This document shows, one piece after another, positions 40,783 to 48,157 of a DNA stretch of 64,000 bases. The notes beneath the pieces are model-generated. The model saw only the letters and a program-made list of their open reading frames with translations, made no database searches and had not been told where the DNA came from. Source of the DNA: Sphaerisporangium sp. TRM90804 (GTDB taxonomy: Bacteria; Actinomycetota; Actinomycetes; Streptosporangiales; Streptosporangiaceae); assembly GCF_029846175.1 (NCBI RefSeq), contig NZ_JARWAC010000015.1:248001-312000 (forward strand), in the 5' to 3' direction. The position numbers were made by a program, and so were the translations under genes. Positions within the stretch are counted from its first letter, which is position 1, and the number at the start of each line of letters is the position of its first letter.

Positions 40783-41154
40783 TCAGCCTTGCGGGGCGTC
40801 ACAGCTCTCCGACCCGTCCTCCAGCGGCCTGACCTCGATCGGCAGGGTGACCGCCCGAGCGAGCTTGCCGCCCCATTCGAGCGCCGAGTCCAGGTCGGGC
40901 GCCTGGATGACCGTGAACCCGCCGACGTGCTCCTTGCCCTCCAGGTACGGCCCGTCGGTGGTGAGCACGTCCCCGTCCTTGACCTGGAGCACGGTCGCCG
41001 TGCTCGGCGCGTGCAGCCCGCCGTTGAACACCCACACCCCGGCCGCCCGCATCTCCTGCCCCACCGCGGCCACATCGCGCATGATCGGCTCCAGCACCTC
41101 GGGCGGCGGCGCCTCACCGTCCGGCTGGTAAATGCTGAGCAGGTACTGCTTCAC
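40783..41154 (-). CDS. YciI/DGPF-domain protein
   Basis: A 123-residue YciI-like ferredoxin-fold protein with the family block [21 protein letters not shown] (DGPY for DGPF) and the following [11 protein letters not shown] helix. Such proteins are cotranscribed with ECF42 sigma factors and are thought to act with them. The GTG at 41154 has GAGGAG six bases upstream; the longer frame from 41196 is rejected. Promoter elements must lie in the 254-bp upstream gap. Confidence 0.9.
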   Translation of the reverse strand: MKQYLLSIYQPDGEAPPPEVLEPIMRDVAAVGQEMRAAGVWVFNGGLHAPSTATVLQVKDGDVLTTDGPYLEGKEHVGGFTVIQAPDLDSALEWGGKLARAVTLPIEVRPLEDGSESCDAPQG

Positions 41155-41302
41155 ACGAGCCTCCTCACAACCCCACCGGCACCCTGCCGGCCTCACCCTC
41201 TACACGAACGCCCTCCCCCCGAATCGACACCGACCACCCGCCAACCTCAGTCAACCCCCACCACGCCCGCAGACGCCAAGCGACCGGCCGCGACGCCGAC
41301 GG

Positions 41303-41374
41303 GAACGGTTCCACGCGCCGGCCTACTCGTGCCGGCTGCGAGCAGCGTGTCCGAGGAAGCGCTGAGAACGGTTC
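41303..41374. promoter_or_regulatory. twin GAACGGTTC palindromes
   Basis: GAACGGTTC occurs at 41303-41311 (extended to GGAACGGTTCC) and again at 41366-41374. The centres are 63 bp apart, six helical turns. Both lie between the divergent YciI-sigma operon and the membrane protein gene. They could be operators bridged by a looping regulator. Confidence 0.4.
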
Positions 41375-41408
41375 GGGACACGTTCCCGGCGGGTGACATG
41401 CTCCGTGA

Positions 41409-42446
41409 ATGATCCACGAATCAGTGGGCGTGAGCGCACGGTGGAGCGCTGTGCGCAGGATCGCGGGCTACAGCGCCGCGTCGACGTTGTCCCTCTATCT
41501 GGTCGTCAAGGCGATCTGGATCGTCGCGTTACTCTCGGGCAACGGGTCGCCGGAGATCAGGACCGACACGGCCGACTGGGTGGTGCTCAACGCGGTCACC
41601 GTGGGGATGTCGCTGATCGGTGTCGTCCTGGGGCTGGCGCTGGCCCAGCCATGGGGCCGCCGCCTCCCCGCGGCCGCGTTGATCTTCGTCGCCTGGGCGG
41701 GGGTGGGTTTCCTCATTCCCATGCTGCCGTACATGCTGGTGACCGCCGTTCTGGGCGCGGCCGGAGCCGGTACCGGTACCGGTACCGAAGCCACCAGTGC
41801 GGAAGGCGGCGTGGTGATGCACGACTGGGACACGGCCCTCATCTCCATCGGATTCGCCGGAATGGCGATGGGGCTGGCGGTCGGCCTTCCGATCTACATG
41901 TGGGAGCGCTGGCCGCATGCCTTCGTCGGCCGTCTCGATGACGCCTCGCCCGCTGCGGCTCTGCCCCGTTCACCGTGGAACCTGCACATGGTACGAACCA
42001 CCATGGTGGTCGCATGCGCACTGGGGATCCTGTGGCTGTACTGGGCGGTCGGCGGGACACTCGGCCTGGACCCCGCCCGCCTCGACCCCATGGACCTGAA
42101 CGGACGGCTGCTGAGCGGCAACTCGGCTATCTGGGCGTTCATCGGCGCCTGGAGCGTACGGCTGATCGCCGGCCGTCGGTCGGCCTCACGGTTGCCGTTC
42201 TGGATTCCCATGGCATTGGCGTTCACCGCGTCGGGATCGCTGTTCGCATGGAGCGGCTGGAAACTTACCATGACGCTGCTGCGGCCAGGTGGCTACGTCC
42301 CGGCGGAAGATCTGGTCGTGGCGGTGGTCCAGCACGCGGCGGCCATCGGCGCCGGTCTCGCCATCATGGCCGTGCTCGTGCAGGGCTACCGTGCACGTGC
42401 GCTCATGCATTCCTCAGGACTGCCCGGCCCTCTGCCCCAAGCCTGA
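41409..42446 (+). CDS. hypothetical multi-pass membrane protein
   Basis: A 345-residue protein with about seven or eight hydrophobic segments, among them SLYLVVKAIWIVALL, AALIFVAWAGVGFLIPML and ALISIGFAGMAMGLAVGL. An external or internal loop near 118-126 holds a Gly-Thr repeat encoded by a GGTACC triplet repeat (41769-41786). I recognise no family motif. It is divergent from the ECF/YciI pair and could be a member of its regulon, but this is inference. Codon use is slightly less biased than in neighbouring genes. Confidence 0.75.
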   Translation: MIHESVGVSARWSAVRRIAGYSAASTLSLYLVVKAIWIVALLSGNGSPEIRTDTADWVVLNAVTVGMSLIGVVLGLALAQPWGRRLPAAALIFVAWAGVGFLIPMLPYMLVTAVLGAAGAGTGTGTEATSAEGGVVMHDWDTALISIGFAGMAMGLAVGLPIYMWERWPHAFVGRLDDASPAAALPRSPWNLHMVRTTMVVACALGILWLYWAVGGTLGLDPARLDPMDLNGRLLSGNSAIWAFIGAWSVRLIAGRRSASRLPFWIPMALAFTASGSLFAWSGWKLTMTLLRPGGYVPAEDLVVAVVQHAAAIGAGLAIMAVLVQGYRARALMHSSGLPGPLPQA

Positions 42447-42563
42447 GCCGCGCCGTCGCACCATGCGCGGACGCGAAGTGGCCACCATTGGACACAGGGG
42501 GTTGCTGATCAATCACTCGGGAACGCAGGCGTGGCATGCCACAAACCGCCGCGAAAGGACGCC

Positions 42564-42854
42564 ATGCCCTCCCTCCGCGCCCCCCTCACCCGAACCGCCG
42601 TCGTGCTCGGCCTGCTCGCCGCGCCACTGATCGCCCCTGCCGCGGCGCACGCGGACGCTTCCTACACCTGCAGCAGCGGGTACGCGATCCTGTCACCCAT
42701 CCCGATACTCGGCCCCTACGAGATCAACGCCACCGGCTGCACCGGCTCCGGCGGCTACGAGCCGGGAGTCATCACCATCCCCTCCGGCACCTACGACTGC
42801 GGCCGGGTGTGGCTGCTCCCCAACGGGCTCCTCAGAGGCATCCAGTGTGAGTGA
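42564..42854 (+). CDS. small secreted cysteine-containing protein
   Basis: A 96-residue protein with a clear Sec signal peptide (TAVVLGLLAAPLIAPAAAHA, cleavage likely after about residue 30). The mature part is about 66 residues, with four cysteines able to form two disulfides and a Gly/Ser/Tyr-rich middle (GCTGSGGYEPG). GAAAGGAC precedes the ATG. I do not recognise the family. The gene runs directly into a regulator pseudogene. Confidence 0.75.
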   Translation: MPSLRAPLTRTAVVLGLLAAPLIAPAAAHADASYTCSSGYAILSPIPILGPYEINATGCTGSGGYEPGVITIPSGTYDCGRVWLLPNGLLRGIQCE

Positions 42855-42876
42855 AAACGGGCACGGCACACGACGA

Positions 42877-43464
42877 GGGGTGCTGGAGTCGCGCCAGGGG
42901 TCGGGACGTTCATCCGGCGACGGCCGCCGGTGCGGCGGGTCTCGATGGATCGGTACCGGGCCGACGCTGGATCGCAGGCCAGGCCTCAGACCTCCTTCAC
43001 GGCGGATCAGGGAATCACCTGGAGCCGGTACGGGCTGGACAGGCCTTCCAGTGGATCGAGGCCGATGAGCGCCTGGCGAGGTTGTTCGGGGTCGAGATCT
43101 GTGCCGGGGTCCTGGAGAGACGGTTCGTCTTCTATGCCGACGGCGCCCCGGGTCAGATGTGTCCCGCTCCTGTCTGCTTCGAGCCGACGTCGAGGACACA
43201 CCCGTCGCGGATCCCGGCAACGAGCCCTGGCCCGGCGGCAACATCGCGCAGTTGCGCGCGCTCGGCCTCCACGTCGACGACATCGTCGAGGAGACGGCCG
43301 CACGCATGCCGACACCCGAGGAAGCCGCGCTTCTGGACATCGGGGCGGGTGCCGGTGTTCGTGATCACGCGGCGGATGTACGCGAACGGCAGGGTGGTGG
43401 AGGTGCCGACCCGATCGCGGTTCCGGGCGATCGCGCCGTGCGGGTCGACCGGATCGTCCTGTAG
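42877..43464 (+). pseudogene. frameshifted GntR-family regulator with UTRA domain
   Basis: Pieces of one GntR/HutC-type regulator appear in succession but in different frames. They are GVLESRQGSG (end of the winged helix, 42877), RRVSMDRYRADAG, then WIEADERLARLFG and VLERRFVFYADGAPGQM, then (new frame, 43159) MSRSCLL through NEPWPGGNIAQL and ARMPTPEEAALLDI, then VPVFVITRRMYANGRVVEV, then ADPIAV to DRIVL and a stop. At least three or four frameshifts break it, and the N-terminal DNA-binding half is missing. UTRA normally binds a small ligand. Clearly non-functional. Confidence 0.85.
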
Positions 43465-43512
43465 TCCCGCGCCGGGCCGGGGAGCACGAGGGGCGGGAGG
43501 CCCCTCGCCGGG

Positions 43513-43536
43513 TTCTTGGGGGCTTGCCCCCAAGAA
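43513..43536. terminator. hairpin terminator candidate
   Basis: A perfect 10-bp stem (TTCTTGGGGG with CCCCCAAGAA) and a four-base loop CTTG, between the GntR pseudogene and the convergent RidA gene. No T-tract follows. Confidence 0.55.
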
Positions 43537-43651
43537 GACACAGCCCCTCGCTCTGACGCGCGGAGCGCGGCTGGGCGAGGGACCATGCCGTGGACTGGGC
43601 GTCTCCACTCCTCGTTGTGAGGTCGTCGGAGGTTCGTCCTCGGCCGGGAGG

Positions 43652-44053
43652 TCAGGCGGGCGGGGCCGCTATGGCTTCTATCTCCAGGAGGATGTCGGGG
43701 CGGAAGAGGCCGGCCACCTGGATGAGTGTGCTGGTGGGTGGGTTGTCCACGTTGACGAACTCGTCTCGCACGGCGCGGAGGGCGGGAAGGGCCGAGGTGT
43801 CGACGACGTAGATGTTGAGCTTGATCACGTCGGCCCAGGTGGCGCCGCCGGCTTCCAGGGCGGCTCCGAGGTTCTGATACGCCTGACGGGCCTGGGCCTC
43901 CCAGTCGCCCGCCGGTGCCACGGTGCCGTCGGGGGCGATGGGAACCTGGCCTGCCGTCCAGACGAGCCTGGTGCCGGGCGGGACGCTGGCGACGTGGCTG
44001 TATCCGGGGGTGGGGTGCAGCGTCGCGGGGGTGGCGAAATCGATGTGCGTCAT
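43652..44053 (-). CDS. RidA/YjgF-family protein
   Basis: A 133-residue Rid protein. RidA hydrolyses reactive enamine/imine intermediates produced by PLP enzymes. The family pattern is present: GYSHVASVPPGTRLVWTAGQVP, QARQAYQNLGAALEAGGA, and the C-terminal VAGLFRPDILLEIEAIA. The catalytic arginine of true RidA (in NPPxR) is replaced: the segment reads NPPTSTLIQV. It may therefore belong to a non-deaminase Rid subgroup. The ATG at 44053 has AAGGG upstream. Confidence 0.9.
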   Translation of the reverse strand: MTHIDFATPATLHPTPGYSHVASVPPGTRLVWTAGQVPIAPDGTVAPAGDWEAQARQAYQNLGAALEAGGATWADVIKLNIYVVDTSALPALRAVRDEFVNVDNPPTSTLIQVAGLFRPDILLEIEAIAAPPA

Positions 44054-44217
44054 GGTGACCCTTCTGGATGCGGCGCGGCCGGAAACATCGGGAGCACATG
44101 AGACTGTGCCATGTCGGACGGGCCGCCCGCCGCCCACGGCGGCCCTGTACCCGTGATCGCCTCCAGCACCTCGGGCAGCGGCGCGTCACACCGCCGGGAG
44201 CGGGCGCGGGCATGGTG

Positions 44218-44265
44218 AGGGCCACCCCGGGGGCCTCGCTTGGGCGGGGCGGGCGGGGTGGCCCT
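44218..44265. terminator. hairpin, 11-bp perfect stem
   Basis: AGGGCCACCCC at 44218-44228 pairs perfectly with GGGGTGGCCCT at 44255-44265. It lies downstream of the osmoprotectant transporter operon and upstream of the RidA gene, in a 260-bp gap without genes. Confidence 0.5.
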
Positions 44266-44289
44266 TGGTTGGTCGGCGGCTTGCCGCCT

Positions 44290-44308
44290 CACCTGCCGGG
44301 GGCAGGTG
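44290..44308. terminator. hairpin terminator of the osmoprotectant ABC operon
   Basis: A perfect 8-bp stem, CACCTGCC and GGCAGGTG, with a three-base loop, five bases after the substrate-binding protein stop. A second small hairpin (GGCGGC/GCCGCC) adjoins it at about 44275. Confidence 0.6.
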
Positions 44309-44313
44309 GTGGG

Positions 44314-45228
44314 TCAGGCCAGGCCGTTCTGGGTGAGCCAGTCCTTCGCGACGGCGGGCGGGTCGTCCTTGTCGACGGCCACGCGCTTCATCAGGTCGGT
44401 CAGTGTGGCGGTGTCGAGCTTGGCGGAGACCGCGTTGAGGGTGGTGCGGACGGTGTCGTTGACGCCGGCCTTGTTGACCAGCGGCGTGACGTTCTGGGCG
44501 CTGAAGACGTTCTTGGGGTCCTGCAGCGGCACCAGGCCGTTGATGAGGATCTTGGGGTCGGTGGTGAACACGTTGCCCACCTGGACGGTGCCGCTCTTGA
44601 TGGCGTCCGCGGTGGTCTCGCCGGTGGGCTTCCACTCCTTGAACGTCAGGCCGTACACGTCCTTGAACTGCGCCTCACGGCGCTTCTTGAACTCCGGCGG
44701 GCCGCCGACCACGAAGTCCTTGGAGACCTTCGCCAGGTCCTCGATCGTGGTGAGGCTGTTCTTGGTGGCGGTCTCCTTGGAGACCGTCAGGGAGTCCTTG
44801 TCCTCCGCCGGGGAGGATTCGAGGATCTCCAGCTCAGGCGGCAGCTTGGAGGCCAGCGCGCTGTTGACCTCCTCGGTGCTCGCGACGGTGCTGGAGGGGT
44901 CGATGAAGCTCAGCAGGCCGCCGTTGTACTCGGGAAGCACCGTCAGCGCGCCCCCCTTGACCTGGTCGTAGATGACCTCGCGGCTGCCGATGTTGAACTT
45001 CTCCTCCACCTGCACGCCCTTGGCGCTGAGCGCCTGGGAGTAGATGGACGCGAGCAGGACGTTCTCCGGGAAGTTCGCGGAGCCGATGACGACCTTGCCG
45101 CCCGCCGAGGAGCCGGTGGTGGCCGGGGCCGCGGTGGTCTCGCTGAGCGGGTCCCCGCCGCCGCCGCACGCGCCCAGGGTGAGCGCGGCGGTCAGGGCGA
45201 CCGCCGCGGTGGTGAATATTCGCCTCAT
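44314..45228 (-). CDS. glycine betaine/choline-type ABC transporter substrate-binding lipoprotein
   Basis: A 304-residue lipoprotein: a signal peptide ending in the lipobox LGAC with Cys21, then a short Gly/Thr/Ser linker and an OpuAC/ProX-type binding domain beginning VVIGSANFPENVLLASIYSQAL. That opening is typical of OsmoF/OpuCC-like binding proteins for betaine, choline or ergothioneine. Last gene of a four-gene operon in order ATPase, permease, permease, binding protein. The ATG has GAAAGGG upstream. Ligand residues (aromatic box) cannot be fixed from sequence alone. Confidence 0.92.
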   Translation of the reverse strand: MRRIFTTAAVALTAALTLGACGGGGDPLSETTAAPATTGSSAGGKVVIGSANFPENVLLASIYSQALSAKGVQVEEKFNIGSREVIYDQVKGGALTVLPEYNGGLLSFIDPSSTVASTEEVNSALASKLPPELEILESSPAEDKDSLTVSKETATKNSLTTIEDLAKVSKDFVVGGPPEFKKRREAQFKDVYGLTFKEWKPTGETTADAIKSGTVQVGNVFTTDPKILINGLVPLQDPKNVFSAQNVTPLVNKAGVNDTVRTTLNAVSAKLDTATLTDLMKRVAVDKDDPPAVAKDWLTQNGLA

Positions 45229-45261
45229 GGAATTCCCTTTCAGAACGAACGGTATTGAAGA

Positions 45262-45933
45262 CTAGCGGGCCTGGGCGCGCCCGCTGACCCCGGGCGAGAC
45301 GACGAGGCGCTGCAGCAGCGCGAACCCCAGCTGGACCACCAGCGCCAGCGCGGCGACCAGCACCGCTCCCCCGATCGTGCTCGGGAAGTCCTTGGTCGCC
45401 AGCCCGTCGATGATGAACCGGCCGAGACCCCCCAGCCCGACGTACGCCGCGACGGTCGCCGTCGCCACCACCTGGATGGCCGCGATGCGCAACCCGAGCA
45501 GGATCAGCGGCAGCGCCACCGGCACGAGCACCCGCAGGAGCACCTGGCGGCCGCGCAGGCCCATGCCGTACGCGGCGTCGCGCAGGTCGTCGTCGACGCC
45601 GCGGATGCCCTCGTAGGTGTTGACCAGGATCGGCGGGACGGCCAGCGCGACCAGCGGCACCAGCACGGGCCAGGTGGTGCCCACGCCCACCAGCAGCACG
45701 ATCAGCACCACCAGGCCGAGGGTGGGCAGGGCGCGGGCGGCGTTGGCCGCGACCACGACCACGACCGCCCCCCGGCCGGTGTGCCCGATCAGCAGGCCCA
45801 GCGGGATCGCGATGAGCATCGCGAACAGCAGCGCGATGACGGAGAACTCCACGTGCTCCAGCACCCGGACCGGGATGCCCCCGGACCCCGACCAGTTGGC
45901 CGCGTCGCCGAAGAAGTCGAACAGCCAGTTCAC
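45262..45933 (-). CDS. osmoprotectant ABC transporter permease
   Basis: A 223-residue inner-membrane permease of the OpuCB/OpuCD type with about six helices. The cytoplasmic EAA loop reads RDAAYGMGLRGRQVLLRVLVPVALP. The GTG start at 45933 has GAGGAGG upstream and overlaps the previous permease by four bases. It forms the heterodimeric channel with its neighbour. Typical length for the family. Confidence 0.92.
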   Translation of the reverse strand: MNWLFDFFGDAANWSGSGGIPVRVLEHVEFSVIALLFAMLIAIPLGLLIGHTGRGAVVVVVAANAARALPTLGLVVLIVLLVGVGTTWPVLVPLVALAVPPILVNTYEGIRGVDDDLRDAAYGMGLRGRQVLLRVLVPVALPLILLGLRIAAIQVVATATVAAYVGLGGLGRFIIDGLATKDFPSTIGGAVLVAALALVVQLGFALLQRLVVSPGVSGRAQAR

Positions 45934-46595
45934 GCGGTCCTCCTCGCCCGGGCCCACGGCGTCAGCAGGCGCTGCGCGAGGACGAGCAGCCCGTCCGCCA
46001 GCACGGCCAGCACGACCACCAGCACGATGCCCACGAGGATGGGCGTGGAGAACTGGCGTTGCCAGCCGTCGATGAACAGGTATCCCAGGCCGCCACGCCC
46101 GATCAGCGCGCCCACGCTGACCAGGCTGATGCTGGAGACCGTGGCCACCCGCAGCCCGGCCAGCACGACCGGGACGGCGATGGGCAGGTCGACCTGGATC
46201 AGCCGCCGCATCGGCCCGAAGCCCATGGCGACCGCCGACTGGCTCACATGGGCGGGCACCGACCCCAGCCCGTCGACCACGGCGGGGATCAGCACCGCCA
46301 GGGAGTAGAAGGTGAGCGGGATGATGACGGTCGCGCGGTTCGCCAGCCCGGTGAGCGGGATGAGCACGATGAACACCGCCAGGGACGGCAGCGAGTACAC
46401 GACGTTCATCAGGCTGACGGTCGGCTGGTACAGGACGCGCCAGCGGGCGCTGGCCAGGCCGAGCGGCAGCGCGACCAGCAGCCCGAGCAGCACCGGCAGG
46501 ATCGCCATGATCACGTGGTCGACCAGGAGGCCCTGGATGTCGGGCCAGTTCCTGCCGATCCAGTCCCAGCGGACCAGCGGCTCGGCGTCACCCAT
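45930..46595 (-). CDS. osmoprotectant ABC transporter permease
   Basis: A 221-residue permease paralogous to the next gene, with about six helices and the EAA loop VSQSAVAMGFGPMRRLIQVDLPIAVP. It overlaps the ATPase gene by eight bases and the second permease by four, so the three are tightly coupled. Confidence 0.92.
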   Translation of the reverse strand: MGDAEPLVRWDWIGRNWPDIQGLLVDHVIMAILPVLLGLLVALPLGLASARWRVLYQPTVSLMNVVYSLPSLAVFIVLIPLTGLANRATVIIPLTFYSLAVLIPAVVDGLGSVPAHVSQSAVAMGFGPMRRLIQVDLPIAVPVVLAGLRVATVSSISLVSVGALIGRGGLGYLFIDGWQRQFSTPILVGIVLVVVLAVLADGLLVLAQRLLTPWARARRTA

Positions 46596-47751
46596 CGGCC
46601 GGCCCCGTCGCGCGGGCGAGCGCCGCGTCCAGCGCCTCGCGGGTGACGATGCCGGTGAACCGCCCCTCGCCGTCCACCGCGATCGCGCACCCGGACGGGG
46701 CGAGCAGCGCCGCGTCGAGCGCGGCCCGCAGGGAGTCCTTGTTCAGGTCGACCGTGCCGAAGGGCTGAAGCCCGGCCGCGGCGGCGCGGGTGCGCGCCTC
46801 TCCGGCGGGGGGCCGCTCGGGACGCGTACCGTTCAGGACGGGCCCCTCCAGGGGATCGCCCTCCTTGGCCGGCGAGTCGTAGCCGTTGCCCTCGGACGGA
46901 CGGCCGCCCTCCGCGCGCCAGCCGAGCGGGCGGCGGTCGTCGTCCAGTACGACCGACCAGCCGGGGATGCCCTGCTCCGACCGCACCGCGAGCCCACCGG
47001 CCGGGACGAAGGAGAGCCGCCGGATGCCGCGGTCCTTGCCGAGGAAGCCCTCGACGAAGTCGTCGGCGGGCTCGGCGAGCAGGGTGGGCGGGTCGTCGAT
47101 CTGCGCCAGGCGCCCGCCGACGCGCATGACCGCGACGGTGTCGCCGAGCTTGATGGCCTCGTCGATGTCGTGGGTGACGAAGACGATGGTCTTCTGCAGC
47201 TCGGCCTGCAGCCGGAGCAGTTCGTCCTGCAGGCTGGTGCGCACGACCGGGTCGACGGCGCTGAACGGCTCGTCCATGAGCAGCACGGGCGGGTCGGCCG
47301 CGAGGGCGCGGGCCACGCCGACCCGCTGCTGCTGGCCGCCGGAGAGCTGGAACGGGTAGCGCTCGGCCAGCTTGGTGTCGAGCCCGACGCGCTCCATCAG
47401 CTCCATCGCACGCGCGCGGGCCTTCTTCTTGTCCCATCCGAGCAGGTAGGGCACGGTGGCCACGTTGTCGACGATCTTGCGGTGCGGGAAGAGCCCCGCC
47501 GCCTGGATGACGTAGCCGATGCCCCGCCGCAGGGCGGGCGGGTCGATCTTCCGGATGTCCTCCCCGTCGAGCAGGATGCGGCCCTCGGTGGGGTCGATCA
47601 TGCGATTGATCATGCGTAGCGACGTGGTCTTCCCGCACCCGGACGGGCCGACGAATACGGTGACGGCCCCCGTGGGGACCTGCAGGTTCAGGTTGTCGAC
47701 GGCGACCGTGCCGTCGCCGAAGCGCTTGGTGACGCCTTCGAAAGTGATCAC
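46588..47751 (-). CDS. osmoprotectant ABC transporter ATP-binding protein with CBS-like C-terminus
   Basis: A 387-residue ATPase of the ProV/OpuCA type. Walker A (GPSGCGKT) is at 35-42, followed by the Q-loop YVIQAAGLFPH, signature LSGGQQQRV near 140, Walker B LLMDEPFSAVD and the switch FVTHDIDEA. The C-terminal region has one recognisable CBS motif (AIAVDGEGRFTGIVTREALDAAL), which in this family senses ionic strength; the first CBS unit seems eroded and replaced by a linker. First gene of the operon, starting at a GTG. It is divergent from the sigma-like gene. Confidence 0.92.
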   Translation of the reverse strand: MITFEGVTKRFGDGTVAVDNLNLQVPTGAVTVFVGPSGCGKTTSLRMINRMIDPTEGRILLDGEDIRKIDPPALRRGIGYVIQAAGLFPHRKIVDNVATVPYLLGWDKKKARARAMELMERVGLDTKLAERYPFQLSGGQQQRVGVARALAADPPVLLMDEPFSAVDPVVRTSLQDELLRLQAELQKTIVFVTHDIDEAIKLGDTVAVMRVGGRLAQIDDPPTLLAEPADDFVEGFLGKDRGIRRLSFVPAGGLAVRSEQGIPGWSVVLDDDRRPLGWRAEGGRPSEGNGYDSPAKEGDPLEGPVLNGTRPERPPAGEARTRAAAAGLQPFGTVDLNKDSLRAALDAALLAPSGCAIAVDGEGRFTGIVTREALDAALARATGPADG

Positions 47752-48157
47752 GCACGACCTCGTGCTTGTCGGCCGGGACCGCCTGGCCCGGGATCATCGA
47801 GTCGGCTGCTGACGGCTACCACCCGCTGGGCAGCCCCCACGGTAGGTGACGGCCCGGCCGCGGGTCCACTTGGAATTCCCCCGGCACAGCCTAAGGTGAT
47901 CGCCACCGGGCAGACTAGGGTGATCACTCTTGAACCATGTCGAGGACCGCCGAACCTACTCGCCGGTAGATATTCATGATCGAAACTCCCGGCATTTCGA
48001 CCACCGCTCACCAGTGCTGATGCGATATCTATCAAAGTCGCATCGTTGGCTGCGGCCCATGGCACCGCCTTGGCATGATTGGGCACCCGAGCCCCCGTCC
48101 GTCCCCGCACCCCCCGTCGAACCACACGCCCCGCACGAGAATTCCAGAGGACCGGCT
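47752..48157. promoter_or_regulatory. divergent promoter region with tandem -10-like repeats
   Basis: A 406-bp gap between the osmoprotectant operon and the sigma-like gene. On the plus strand TTGGAA (47870-47875), a 16-bp spacer and TAAGGT (47892-47897) form a plausible promoter. CTARGGTGATC is repeated at 47891 and 47915, 24 bp apart. If used, the leader of the sigma-like gene is about 260 bases. The frame running in from 47930 has no ribosome site and low coding character. Confidence 0.4.
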
